DNA of 64,000 nucleotides, taken from NCBI GenBank assembly GCA_040367435.1, contig BAABWY010000002.1, positions 310,001-374,000 of the forward strand, read 5' to 3'. Every line of letters starts with the position of its first letter. Positions within the stretch are counted from its first letter, which is position 1. The notes beneath the pieces are model-generated. The model was not told the DNA's origin and ran no database searches. It saw only the letters and a list, made by a program, of their open reading frames with translations. Shown here in pieces: positions 43,667 through 51,575 of this stretch. Source of the DNA: Hyphomicrobiales bacterium 4NK60-0047b. GTDB taxonomy: Bacteria > Pseudomonadota > Alphaproteobacteria > Rhizobiales > HXMU1428-3. Both the position numbers and the translations under genes were made by a program.

Positions 43667-44530
43667 ATGATATTAAGCAGTGCTGGCTTTGCACCAAACC
43701 TTACCAATCAAAATGGATTTCAGTCCAAAAGTAGTGGTGAAGGTGGAGAGCAAAATAAAAGTACAGAACGACTAAACAGTCAGGTCAATATCCAAAACGC
43801 TACAGAGCAAACTCTCTCTAGCGCCGTTTCTCCTGTTGTCAAATCAGAGAGCCTACAAAACAATCAAAATAAAAACATCAATAAAGAAGCAATTGAAAGT
43901 TCTCAATCGGGTCAGCTTTCAAAACAAAATTCAAGGCCGCTAGCGGCTCCTTCAGAAGCGTCCAGTAAATCAAACATAGGAGATGCCGAAGCTGCTGAAA
44001 AAAGCGGTCCAGAAGATCCTCAAGAATTAACTGAAGAAGAACAAAAACAAGTTGATGAATTAAAAAAGCGAGACGCTGAAGTGCGCGCCCATGAACAAGC
44101 GCACGCAGCCGTTGGTGGTTCCTATGCAAGTGCGCCAACCTATGAATTTCAGACGGGGCCTGACAATAAACAATATGCAGTAGGCGGTGAAGTTCAAATT
44201 GATGCAGCCCCTGTTCCAAATGACCCCAAAGCAACTATAGAAAAAATGGACATTGTCATCAGAGCAGCACTTGCCCCGCAAGAACCCTCAGCCCAAGATA
44301 AGAAAGTCGCTGCTGAAGCACAAAAAAACAGATCAGAAGCCCAAGCCGCATTGGCCAAACAACAACAATCCGAACTGAACGGTGATGACGAAGATGAAAG
44401 CCTAAAGGCTCAAACCACCAAATCAGAAGAGTTAAAAAAAGAAGCTGAAAACAAAGCTGCTAATAATAACGATCAAATACTTTCCGCCATTTTAGCCTAC
44501 AATTCTGCCTCAAATTTAGGCATTGGTTAG
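43667..44530 (+). CDS. SprA-related putative metalloprotease (CJM1_0395 family)
   Basis: A 287-residue protein. Residues 1-120 are disordered (Ser/Asn/Gln-rich). The conserved core follows: EEEQKQVDELKKRDAEVRAH, then EQAHAAVGGSY, in which HEQAH resembles a short metalloprotease zinc motif, and FQTGPDNKQYAVGGEVQID. APQEPSAQDKKVAAEAQKNR is also typical of this family (PF12118). The function is not established. The start lies 16 nt after a short REP, whose downstream purines (AGAGAG) may serve in initiation. Confidence 0.85.
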   Translation: MILSSAGFAPNLTNQNGFQSKSSGEGGEQNKSTERLNSQVNIQNATEQTLSSAVSPVVKSESLQNNQNKNINKEAIESSQSGQLSKQNSRPLAAPSEASSKSNIGDAEAAEKSGPEDPQELTEEEQKQVDELKKRDAEVRAHEQAHAAVGGSYASAPTYEFQTGPDNKQYAVGGEVQIDAAPVPNDPKATIEKMDIVIRAALAPQEPSAQDKKVAAEAQKNRSEAQAALAKQQQSELNGDDEDESLKAQTTKSEELKKEAENKAANNNDQILSAILAYNSASNLGIG

Positions 44531-44638
44531 ATTTCCTGCACATATTTTAAGAGATCATTCTGATCAAACTTATTCACACTTCACAACAAAAAAACTATGG
44601 CTTATAGAGAAAGAAATGAGAGTTTCTTCAGTATAGAA

Positions 44639-44670
44639 AATCCCTGTTTTCATAGGGGTTGTTTTGTGTG
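44639..44670 (+). terminator. Weak terminator after the SprA-related gene
   Basis: AATCCCT (44639-44645) pairs with AGGGGTT (44654-44660), followed by GTTTTG. About 110 bp after the stop codon. Confidence 0.5.
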
Positions 44671-44700
44671 CAATCGATCAAGAAACTTAAAGTAGCAAAA

Positions 44701-44783
44701 CGAAGAAGGAGTACTGCCCTTTTCAGGGCAGTAGGACATGACGCCTTTAGTGTGATTACTGGTCGGCAACCTGACGCACATAA
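44701..44783 (+). repeat. LSR copy D: 5' half fused to short REP sequence
   Basis: CGAAGAAGGAG, hairpin 1 (TACTGCCC/GGGCAGTA), GGACATG and the start of hairpin 2 (ACGCC) are intact to 44750. From TTTAG onward the sequence becomes a short REP-like stretch (GGTCGGCAACCTGACGCAC) and the remaining large-repeat hairpins are absent. Confidence 0.75.
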
Positions 44784-44812
44784 GAGTGAGCAAATTGAGT
44801 TATTGAGCTCTA

Positions 44813-44860
44813 AAGTCCGTAGGTAACAGCGACGGTTGCCTTGTGGGCAACAGAAGGAGC
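44813..44860 (+). repeat. 48-bp repeat unit containing a short REP, before the lipase gene
   Basis: Second copy of the unit at 37303-37350, differing at two positions. It ends CAGAAGGAGC, about 26 bp before the lipase start codon. Confidence 0.85.
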
Positions 44861-44885
44861 TTATAAAAGAGTGGAGTAAAAAGTA

Positions 44886-45938
44886 ATGTTAAATGTCACC
44901 GATCAGGTTTTAACAAAAGGTAATTCATCTCTGAGGTCAAAGGGTACATATCGGCCAAATAACAGCCGAGATAAATTTTCACTCGATAGTTTTACAACAC
45001 CGTCTTTCAGTTACAAAAAAGCACTCTCACTCGCAGAAGCCAGCAAACTAGCCTATGAAAATGAATCAATAATAAAAACCACAGCTGAAACTGGTTGGGG
45101 TTTTTCAAATTGCGATTTTATTACTGTCGGCAGCACGCAACTTTTCGTGGCTCAAACAGAGAATATCATCTTGGTAGCGTTCAGAGGAACGCAAAGCAAT
45201 CTGGAAGATTGGCTTGGCAATATGGATATTCGCACCGTCTCTAAAACTTATGGCAATGTCCATAAAGGCTTTGAAGCTCACTATGTAAATATCAAGCAAC
45301 AGTTAGAGACAATCCTTTCAAACTCAAATGCAGCAAATAAATCCATCTGGTTAACAGGTCATAGTTTAGGCGGCGCCATTGCAACCATCGCAGCAGCTGA
45401 ACTTATGTCTAGCTATGCTATTTCAGGTATTTATACCTTTGGCCAGCCTCGCGTTGGTTTTGAAGGTTTGAGAACATTCATGGAAACCAATTATGCCGAT
45501 AATTTTTTCCGGTTTGTAAATCAAGATGATCCAATCACTTTACTCCCCTGGAAAGGTGCAAGAGATTGGCAGGATGTTGGAAATCTCATTCATATGAGCG
45601 GAACAACAGCCATTTCACCGTCCATTCAAAAGTCTAGCAAGGTTGCTGGCGGTGCACCATCTCTGAGACCAACAGAGTTTCAAAATCTTCTAAAAACCAT
45701 CACGAAATTCAAGCAAGACCTAAAAGCAAAACGCTCAAGCTTCACCCGCCCAAAATTGCGCGATAAGCCAGTTGATTACAAATGGCCAATGGACAACACA
45801 AACAAATTTAAAAAGATAAAAGAAACAAAGATGAAAACTTTAAGCCAAATGAAAGGCCAGCACCTAAACGTCGACGACCACAGCCTAGACAACTACATCG
45901 CTGCCTTACATAAACTGAGTTTGATACAGGTTTCATAG
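44886..45938 (+). CDS. Class 3 lipase-like alpha/beta hydrolase
   Basis: A 350-residue protein. The lipase_3 domain spans about residues 70-240: VAFRGTQSNLEDWLGNMDI, VHKGFEAHYVNI, the nucleophile elbow WLTGHSLGGAIATIAAAEL near residue 160, and YTFGQPRVGFEG. FFRFVNQDDPITLLPW gives the catalytic Asp region and HMSG the His. No signal peptide is visible, which is unusual for this family; the tail (about 250-350) is Lys-rich. It may act on intracellular lipid or leave by another route. Confidence 0.9.
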   Translation: MLNVTDQVLTKGNSSLRSKGTYRPNNSRDKFSLDSFTTPSFSYKKALSLAEASKLAYENESIIKTTAETGWGFSNCDFITVGSTQLFVAQTENIILVAFRGTQSNLEDWLGNMDIRTVSKTYGNVHKGFEAHYVNIKQQLETILSNSNAANKSIWLTGHSLGGAIATIAAAELMSSYAISGIYTFGQPRVGFEGLRTFMETNYADNFFRFVNQDDPITLLPWKGARDWQDVGNLIHMSGTTAISPSIQKSSKVAGGAPSLRPTEFQNLLKTITKFKQDLKAKRSSFTRPKLRDKPVDYKWPMDNTNKFKKIKETKMKTLSQMKGQHLNVDDHSLDNYIAALHKLSLIQVS

Positions 45939-46240
45939 GGGCGATTCTTTTTTATGAGAACCTTTAAAGCTAATTAATCGTTAACAAAAAAGAACAAACA
46001 GCAAACATCATAATATTTGTCTTTTGTATAAACGAATAAAAAGATGAAATAAAACAAAATGTTAGAATTTAATCTGATAACACAGAAAAAAGTTTCCACA
46101 TATAATAAAAAAACGCTTGCAGTTTAACAAATAGTTCTCAACTATATGGTGTATCAAATATATCAGTTACTTAGGAATTTTTATTCCTAGTTCTGAGGCG
46201 TATCTTTAGTAAATTTGAGTAAGACAATTGGTAGGTTATT

Positions 46241-46379
46241 TCGGTCACCACCACGAGCGGTAACTCGTGTTAGGTTTGACCTAAATGTGGCGACCGATTG
46301 TTAATGGGATCTCTTATATCCAATCCCAGAATAACACTTGAATCTTACTTCCTAATGATTCGGTTGGTCAAGAGATCCC
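46241..46379 (+). ncRNA. Structured leader or small RNA upstream of the KTSC gene
   Basis: A three-way junction is visible. TCGGTC (46241-46246) pairs with GACCGA (46292-46297), CCAC (46248-46251) with GTGG (46287-46290), and the enclosed hairpins are CACGAG/CTCGTG (46252-46269) and TAGGT/ACCTA (46271-46283). It is followed by a 10-bp stem, GGGATCTCTT (46306-46315) with AAGAGATCCC (46370-46379). GGGAT could instead pair with ATCCC at 46323-46327, so two alternative folds exist. I recognise no known RNA family; a riboswitch, attenuator or independent RNA is possible. Confidence 0.55.
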
Positions 46380-46395
46380 TTCAAAAGTTAACAAA

Positions 46396-46411
46396 TATTC
46401 GAATTTCGAAT
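46396..46411. promoter_or_regulatory. ATTCGAA inverted repeat before the KTSC gene
   Basis: ATTCGAA-TT-TCGAAT forms a perfect dyad, 28 bp before the start codon of the KTSC gene. Possible operator. Confidence 0.45.
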
Positions 46412-46439
46412 AAGGCAATTTTGAATAGGATTAATTGAG

Positions 46440-46649
46440 ATGACACACGTAATTTCATCAAATTTAGATTTTGTTGAATATGATTCAACTTATTGCGAAC
46501 TCTTTATCACATTTAAATCAGGGAGTAAGTACGTGTATTTTAACGTCCCCGAATCTGTATATTGTGATTTGTTAAACGCGCCTTCAAAGGGAAAATATTT
46601 CAATAAAAATATTAAGCCTTTTTATCGTTATCAAAGAAGAGGATGGTAA
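46440..46649 (+). CDS. KTSC-domain small protein
   Basis: A 69-residue protein that is nearly all KTSC domain (PF13619). YCELFITFKSGSKYVYFNVP, VYCDLLNAPSKGKYFNKNIK and FYRYQRRGW are its core, the KGKYFNKNIK part being diagnostic. The domain is small, occurs in phages and mobile regions as well as chromosomes, and probably binds nucleic acid or protein. It is preceded by a folded leader and followed directly by a 59-codon gene. Confidence 0.85.
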   Translation: MTHVISSNLDFVEYDSTYCELFITFKSGSKYVYFNVPESVYCDLLNAPSKGKYFNKNIKPFYRYQRRGW

Positions 46650-46650
46650 A

Positions 46651-46830
46651 ATGAAGGGTCAAAAGACAAATCTTGAATTTCACAAGGTGATAGAAATCTG
46701 GAAAGAGTATAGTCATACCCTAAATCCAGATGAGGTTGCGCTAAATCTCAATTTACCTATCACGGAAGTATATAGAGTTATAAATGGTGAAATATATCCT
46801 GAGTCAAAACAAATATTTTTTAAAATATAA
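46651..46830 (+). CDS. 59-residue putative helix-turn-helix protein
   Basis: Starts one base after the KTSC stop, with GAGG 8 nt before the ATG, so it is likely translated from the same message. Residues LNPDEVALNLNLPITEVYRV look like a helix-turn-helix of the DNA-binding type (DEVALNLNLP as helix and turn, TEVYRVINGE as recognition helix). I recognise no family. Its tight spacing and ribosome site favour a real gene despite its size. Confidence 0.6.
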   Translation: MKGQKTNLEFHKVIEIWKEYSHTLNPDEVALNLNLPITEVYRVINGEIYPESKQIFFKI

Positions 46831-46868
46831 AGTCATGCTCTTCTTACCTAGTGACTAAACTACCTACA

Positions 46869-46985
46869 CGATGAAGGAGCCCAGCCCGACTTAGGGCTGG
46901 GGGACATGGCAGCTTGTCTGCCCGGCGCAAGCGCCGCCCATCGGAGGGCCTGCCGCTTCAGCGGCAGAATAGCCTGTGAGACAAA
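46869..46985 (+). repeat. LSR copy E (full length)
   Basis: 5' end CGATGAAGGAG, hairpin 1 CCCAGCCC/GGGCTGGG, GGACATG, hairpin 2 GGCAG/CTGCC, hairpin 3 CGGCGC/GCGCCG, hairpin 4 CTGCCGC/GCGGCAG, then GAATAGCCTGTGAGA. In the convergent gap between the KTSC pair and hslU; it ends just before the hslU stop codon. Confidence 0.9.
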
Positions 46986-48299
46986 TTACAAAATAAATTT
47001 CGACAAGTCGGTGTTTTTCGCCAAGTCGCCAATGTTTTTCTGAACAAAGTCACCATCAATAGTCACGGTGTCTCCATCCATATCAGAGGCATTAAAACTC
47101 AGTTCATCGAGAACCCGCTCCATCACTGTCATGAGACGACGCGCACCAATGTTTTCAACATTCGCGTTCACCGCCACAGCAATATCAGCCAGAGCATCAA
47201 TGGCGTCATCAGTAAACTCGAGCGTTAAGCCTTCCGTTTTCATCAAAGCGGTATATTGCTTGATTAAGCTGGCCTTTGGTTCAGTTAAAATCCGTCTGAA
47301 ATCATTGCGCTCAAGCGCCCGAAGCTCGACGCGAATAGGAAGCCGGCCTTGAAGTTCTGGTAACAGATCAGAAGGCTTCGCCACATGAAACGCACCAGAG
47401 GCGATAAACAGAATATGGTCTGATTTCACCGGACCATATTTTGTTGAAACGGTTGTTCCTTCAATAAGCGGTAGTAGATCACGCTGCACGCCCTCACGAG
47501 AAACATCACCGCCGCGCTCTTGACGAGCACAGATTTTGTCAATCTCATCTAGAAAAACAATGCCGTCATTCTCAACCAGAGTAATTGCTTCTTGAGCGAT
47601 GGTTTCATCATCGATGAGCTTGTCAGATTCTTCTGCAATAAGCAGCTGATAAGAATCGCGAACAGTGGTGCGTTTGGTTTTTGTTTGCCCTTGAAAGGCC
47701 TTGCCAAGCATATCAGTAATATTAATCATGCCCATTTGCGCGCCCGGCATACCAGGAATATCAAAGTGCGGCATGCCGCCCCCCGTGTCAGCAACTTGCA
47801 CATCAATCTCTTTTTCATCCAATTGACCATCACGAAGTTTCCGGCGGAAATTCTCACGTGTCTCTGGTTTGGCGTCTTCACCTACTAAGGCATCAAGAAC
47901 TCGTTCTTCGGCATTAACATGCGCCTTGGCTTTGACTTCAGCACGTTTTTCATCGCGAATAATACTAATGCCAGCTTCAACCAAATCCCGAACGATTTGA
48001 TCAACATCCCGCCCAACATAGCCAACTTCAGTAAACTTCGTGGCTTCGATCTTGATAAAAGGAGCGTTTGCTAATTTCGCAAGACGGCGTGAGATTTCTG
48101 TTTTACCAACACCCGTTGGGCCGATCATCAGAATGTTTTTAGGCAAAACCTCTTCACGCATCTCATCGTCAAGCTGCTTGCGTCTCCAACGATTACGAAG
48201 CGCAATCGCAACGGCGCGCTTGGCAGCAGCCTGGCCAATGATATGGCGGTCAAGTTCTGAAACAATTTCTTTTGGTAAATAATCTTTAGATTTTGTCAT
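46986..48299 (-). CDS. hslU: HslU, ATPase subunit of the HslVU protease
   Basis: A 437-residue AAA+ unfoldase that feeds substrates into HslV. Walker A is [16 protein letters not shown] near residue 57, followed by [12 protein letters not shown]. Walker B is [13 protein letters not shown] near 250, and [12 protein letters not shown] is sensor-like. The intermediate I domain lies between about 110 and 240. The C-terminal end (DLSKFIL) is the tail that inserts into HslV. A membrane-protein gene separates it from hslV. Confidence 0.96.
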   Translation of the reverse strand: MTKSKDYLPKEIVSELDRHIIGQAAAKRAVAIALRNRWRRKQLDDEMREEVLPKNILMIGPTGVGKTEISRRLAKLANAPFIKIEATKFTEVGYVGRDVDQIVRDLVEAGISIIRDEKRAEVKAKAHVNAEERVLDALVGEDAKPETRENFRRKLRDGQLDEKEIDVQVADTGGGMPHFDIPGMPGAQMGMINITDMLGKAFQGQTKTKRTTVRDSYQLLIAEESDKLIDDETIAQEAITLVENDGIVFLDEIDKICARQERGGDVSREGVQRDLLPLIEGTTVSTKYGPVKSDHILFIASGAFHVAKPSDLLPELQGRLPIRVELRALERNDFRRILTEPKASLIKQYTALMKTEGLTLEFTDDAIDALADIAVAVNANVENIGARRLMTVMERVLDELSFNASDMDGDTVTIDGDFVQKNIGDLAKNTDLSKFIL

Positions 48300-48320
48300 G
48301 GATAAGTCTAAACGCGTCCT

Positions 48321-49409
48321 TTAATTGGCAATAGGAGGAAGTTTTTCAAAGAATTTTTGAGATGGTAAAACATTGAACAAGGCTTTGCGCAAGCTATACC
48401 AACCCGTACCTAACGAGAGAATAAGAGCGGCTATTAAGATCATAGTGATGATCAAAGCTGCATTTCCTTCAAGATCAAATTTATAAATAATGAACCCAAG
48501 GGCTGCTGCTGCATAACCAAGAGACGATATAAGCAAAGCTCGGCGATCAATGATGAGCGCGACAAGTGAGAACAGCACGAACATGGAAAGAACAATGACG
48601 ACCATTAAATTAGGATTTGTCTCAGCTGTTGCTTCGTTGGCTGAAATCAATGGCTGCAAGCTCGTCCATAAAACGGAATGAGTGATGATAGGAGCAGCCA
48701 GCAAATGAAGCCAAAAACCCTGGTCACTGGTTCGCTTGGTGCGATGTGGGTCTTGAACGTCAAACCACATAGCTGCTGCAAAAACCGAAAGACCAATCGC
48801 TAAGGTTACCCAGCGCAAATAAGGGGTGATAATATCTTTACCAATCAGGGCCATGGAGCCAGCAAGGAAAAATACGGCGATTGATCCCGCAAATAATAAA
48901 ACAGAAAAAGGTAATTTAAACCGAAGGAAAAATGCACCCATCGCAATAACACCAAGGCCACATATGGAAATTATACCAAGCGGCGTTGCTTTGTTTGCAT
49001 TTTCTAGAAACAGAAACTCATAGCCATTGATTAAACTTTGCGAAACAAAATAAGCAAAGAAAATTGCAATGATTATACTTGGAAAATTGATGCGTTTGTA
49101 AGCAGTGAGCCACTCACCAAGAAGCCAAAAAATCAAAACAGCAGTCACAGGAGCGACAAAGTTCATAAAGTCATCTCCCTTGCCAACCAGAGCAACCGCA
49201 TATTTCAAGGCAAAGCCTAAGATGGCAACACCCATGCCAATGAAAATATCATTGAAAGAGCGAAAAAATCGCGGGGCTTCATCTTCTACAGTTTCGGCTT
49301 GAGAAGCAGATGCAGCTTCAGGAGATGCGAGTGACTTTAATTCTTTCAATTGAGCATCAGTGATGATGCCATCTTGAACGGCCTTCGCCAATTGGGCTTC
49401 ATTCAGCAT
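48321..49409 (-). CDS. Multi-span membrane protein (DUF2157-like) between hslV and hslU
   Basis: A 362-residue protein with about ten hydrophobic helices. Its soluble N-terminus ([20 protein letters not shown]) resembles the helical N-terminal motif of DUF2157-type proteins, followed by a Glu/Ala-rich linker and regular helices. I start at the ATG at 49409, which overlaps the end of hslV by 11 bp and therefore couples translation. Rhizobiales usually carry a GNAT gene or nothing between hslV and hslU, so this gene is unusual here. Its function is unknown. Confidence 0.75.
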   Translation of the reverse strand: MLNEAQLAKAVQDGIITDAQLKELKSLASPEAASASQAETVEDEAPRFFRSFNDIFIGMGVAILGFALKYAVALVGKGDDFMNFVAPVTAVLIFWLLGEWLTAYKRINFPSIIIAIFFAYFVSQSLINGYEFLFLENANKATPLGIISICGLGVIAMGAFFLRFKLPFSVLLFAGSIAVFFLAGSMALIGKDIITPYLRWVTLAIGLSVFAAAMWFDVQDPHRTKRTSDQGFWLHLLAAPIITHSVLWTSLQPLISANEATAETNPNLMVVIVLSMFVLFSLVALIIDRRALLISSLGYAAAALGFIIYKFDLEGNAALIITMILIAALILSLGTGWYSLRKALFNVLPSQKFFEKLPPIAN

Positions 49410-49959
49410 CAAGGCTCTCCACAATCACATTATCATTGGTATAAACACAAATTTCACACGCAATCTTCATGGCGCGCCGTGCAATGTCCTCAGCGCTTAA
49501 ATCCTGATCAGCCAACGCTCTTGCAGCAGACAAGGCATAATTACCGCCAGAACCAATGCCCATCATGCCTTGTTCAGGCTCAAGCACATCGCCTGTGCCA
49601 GTGAGAACAAGTGTTGTTGATTTATCAGCTACAATCATCATGGCCTCGAGGCGGCGCAAATATCTGTCGGTGCGCCAATCTTTGGCCATTTCAACAGCTG
49701 CGCGCATAAGTTGCCCGGGATATTGCTCCAATTTGCCCTCTAGTCGCTCAAAAAGAGTGAAGGCATCAGCAGTCGCACCTGCAAAGCCGGCAATCACAGA
49801 ACCATTTCCAAGAGGGCGAACTTTTCTCGCATTCCCTTTAATCACAGTCGCGCCAAGGCTCACCTGGCCATCGCCAGCAATCACAACTTTATCACCTTTT
49901 CGAACGGTAACAATGGTGGTGCCACGCCAACCAGTTGGGTCATTATTCATCTCGGACAT
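49399..49959 (-). CDS. hslV: HslV, peptidase subunit of the HslVU protease
   Basis: A 186-residue threonine protease of proteasome fold. After a 13-residue propeptide ([13 protein letters not shown]) comes [20 protein letters not shown], so processing must expose Thr-1, as in other alphaproteobacterial Hsl[21 protein letters not shown] and [17 protein letters not shown] fit. GAGGG lies about 7 nt before the ATG. First gene of the hslV-DUF2157-hslU operon, divergent from hisB. Confidence 0.95.
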   Translation of the reverse strand: MSEMNNDPTGWRGTTIVTVRKGDKVVIAGDGQVSLGATVIKGNARKVRPLGNGSVIAGFAGATADAFTLFERLEGKLEQYPGQLMRAAVEMAKDWRTDRYLRRLEAMMIVADKSTTLVLTGTGDVLEPEQGMMGIGSGGNYALSAARALADQDLSAEDIARRAMKIACEICVYTNDNVIVESLDAE

Positions 49960-50208
49960 TAAAGGTCCCTCTCAATTAAACACTGTATAGGGGTTATCCC
50001 TAGATATTGGATGGAAATACGGCAAGGTCAAGGACTTGGCCAGATAAAAAGTTAGATAGATTAAGGTCTAAACCTAAAATCAGAGCTATTTATAGATTAG
50101 TTTCTTGTCCTGCAACAATGAAAAAGCCTAAAAATTAATTATTTACCAAATTTACTGGGTTATCACAAAGACAGAGTAATAAACTATATGATATGTAAGG
50201 TCTAAATT

Positions 50209-50256
50209 TAGAGCACAATCCGACCGGAGTACAACGAGGATCGGTAAAAATGTGCG
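50209..50256. repeat. Hairpin upstream of hisB with GCACA/TGTGC arms
   Basis: GCACA at 50212-50216 can pair with TGTGC at 50251-50255, and an inner CCGA (about 50219) with TCGG (about 50241). It precedes the AGAGCAT-type repeat copy 3 and may be a diverged relative. Confidence 0.4.
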
Positions 50257-50268
50257 CCAAACCAATGA

Positions 50269-50311
50269 CTAGAGCATTCAATCGGTTCCATTTGAAAAGA
50301 TTATGCTCTAG
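50269..50311. repeat. AGAGCAT-type inverted repeat (copy 3)
   Basis: CTAGAGCAT (50269-50277) and ATGCTCTAG (50303-50311) are perfect arms. It lies in the hslV-hisB divergent region, 35 bp before the hisB start. Confidence 0.82.
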
Positions 50312-50346
50312 CTATGGGGTTTAGATCCTATCTGGAGAAGAGTGAA

Positions 50347-50934
50347 ATGCGATCAGCGACAATAGAGCGTAAAACCAACGAAACAGAGATAAGCACTACC
50401 ATCAATCTTGATGGAACAGGTCAATATGACATTGAAACCGGTGTAGGCTTCTTTGACCACATGTTGGAACAATTGGCGCGTCACTCTTTGATGGACATCA
50501 CATTGCGCTGTAAAGGTGACTTACACATTGACCAGCACCACACAGTGGAAGATTGCGGCATTGCAATGGGCCAGGCATTTACGAAAGCGCTGGGCGAAAA
50601 GCAAGGCATTACGCGGTATGGTTCATGTGATTTGCCAATGGATGAAACGCTAACACGTGTGGCGCTGGATATTTCTGGCCGGCCGTTTTTAGTGTGGCAA
50701 GTTGAGTTCAGCAAAGACAAAATCGGCGATATGGACACAGAACTCTTCAGAGAATGGTTCCAGGCCTTTCACCAACATGCAGGAATTACCTTGCACGTAA
50801 CAAATCTTTACGGCGATAACAATCACCACATCGCCGAAAGCAGCTTTAAAGCCCTGGCCAGAGCCTTGCGTGTGGCCCTGACTATTGACGAAGCCCAAAA
50901 AGATAGAATACCTTCAACAAAAGGAACGCTTTAG
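50347..50934 (+). CDS. hisB: Imidazoleglycerol-phosphate dehydratase
   Basis: A 195-residue enzyme of histidine synthesis (dehydration of imidazole glycerol phosphate), manganese dependent. [17 protein letters not shown] and [19 protein letters not shown] hold the metal-binding histidines, and [16 protein letters not shown] follows near the end. I use the ATG at 50347, 9 nt after GGAG, which gives the family length. The stop TAG is the first triplet of a short REP half (50932-50948). Confidence 0.95.
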   Translation: MRSATIERKTNETEISTTINLDGTGQYDIETGVGFFDHMLEQLARHSLMDITLRCKGDLHIDQHHTVEDCGIAMGQAFTKALGEKQGITRYGSCDLPMDETLTRVALDISGRPFLVWQVEFSKDKIGDMDTELFREWFQAFHQHAGITLHVTNLYGDNNHHIAESSFKALARALRVALTIDEAQKDRIPSTKGTL

Positions 50935-50948
50935 CGCGGTTGCTAGTT
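50932..50948 (+). repeat. 5' half of a short REP at the hisB stop codon
   Basis: TAGCGCGGTTGCTAGTT: the TAG, GCGC, GGTTGC and loop TAG of the short REP are present, and then the sequence diverges. The leading TAG is the hisB stop codon. Confidence 0.7.
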
Positions 50949-50995
50949 AAAATTTGAAGGTGCTCTAAAAGAGTTAAAACACAAAACAAGCTTTC

Positions 50996-51107
50996 CGATG
51001 AAGGAGCTCAGCCCATTTCGGGCTGAGGGACATGGCGTAGCCCGGTGCTTAGCACCGCCCCTCGGAGGGCCCGCAGCGAAGCTGCGGAATTGCCCGTGAG
51101 AGAGAAT
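50996..51107 (+). repeat. LSR copy F (full length)
   Basis: CGATGAAGGAG, hairpin 1 CTCAGCCC/GGGCTGAG, GGACATG, a minimal hairpin 2 (GGC/GCC), hairpin 3 CGGTGC/GCACCG, CTCGGAGG, closing stem GGGC/GCCC around hairpin 4 CCGCAGC/GCTGCGG, and GTGAGAGAGAAT. Its last purines (GAGAGAGA) abut the start codon of the DUF2628 gene at 51108. It shares the upstream word CAAGCTTTCCGA with copy I. Confidence 0.92.
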
Positions 51108-51575
51108 ATGCAAACTTATACAATACATGCCCCAATGGAAGATAGTCGCTCATTAGAAGAACGCGCACTAGACTATCAATTCATAAAAGAAGGCTTTTCA
51201 ATGTGGGCTGCACTTTTCGGCCCATTTTGGTTACTGATGAAAGGCATGTGGCTTGAAACTCTAGGTTATTTTCTGGCTGCCATCGGCTTGGGCTTAGCCC
51301 TGCAACTGTTAGGCTTCAATGAAGAAGCCATCTCAGCTTTCATATGGGTCGCGAATTTCATATTCGCTCTCTTCGCGCGCGATATTGAGCGTTTGCATTA
51401 TGAAAGAAGTGGGTTTAATTTAATCGGAGTGGTCAATGGCAAAACGAAAGATGAGTGCGAAGCCCGCTATTTTCGTTCATCTAATTTTCGTGTCTTAAAT
51501 CCAAATGAAAAAGATCAAAACAATCAAACTCAAATTCAGACAAACAATAATAATAAAGAGGTCTTAGAGACATGA
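51108..51575 (+). CDS. DUF2628 membrane protein
   Basis: A 155-residue protein. After MQTYTIHAPMEDSRSLEERA comes the DUF2628 core with FIKEGFSMWAALFGPFWLL, a helical hairpin in the membrane, and IWVANFIFALFARDIERLHY. The tail is Asn/Gln/Asp-rich. In Rhizobiales this gene stands between hisB and hisH, and it overlaps the start of hisH by 4 bp (ATGA). The start chosen (51108) comes right after LSR copy F, whose GAGAGAGA end is the only ribosome-site-like sequence. Confidence 0.85.
   Translation: MQTYTIHAPMEDSRSLEERALDYQFIKEGFSMWAALFGPFWLLMKGMWLETLGYFLAAIGLGLALQLLGFNEEAISAFIWVANFIFALFARDIERLHYERSGFNLIGVVNGKTKDECEARYFRSSNFRVLNPNEKDQNNQTQIQTNNNNKEVLET

Larger units (their letters stand above)
45939..46439. 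other. 500-bp gap before the KTSC gene
   Basis: AT-rich, without a credible frame. Its right half (46171-46411) is strongly structured and listed separately. The left half holds nothing I can name beyond a possible promoter near 46112-46147 (TTGCAG then TATATG, spacing wide). Confidence 0.5.

Noticed and set aside
43878-44234. Minus-strand 118-codon frame
   Set aside because: Antisense shadow of the SprA-related gene, which has a clear family match on the plus strand.
46911-46980. A short peptide starting at the ATG inside GGACATGGC of the LSR
   Set aside because: The ATG follows a purine run in all copies, but the frame is closed after a few codons in most of them (B, F, H, I) and open in E and G only, so no peptide is conserved.
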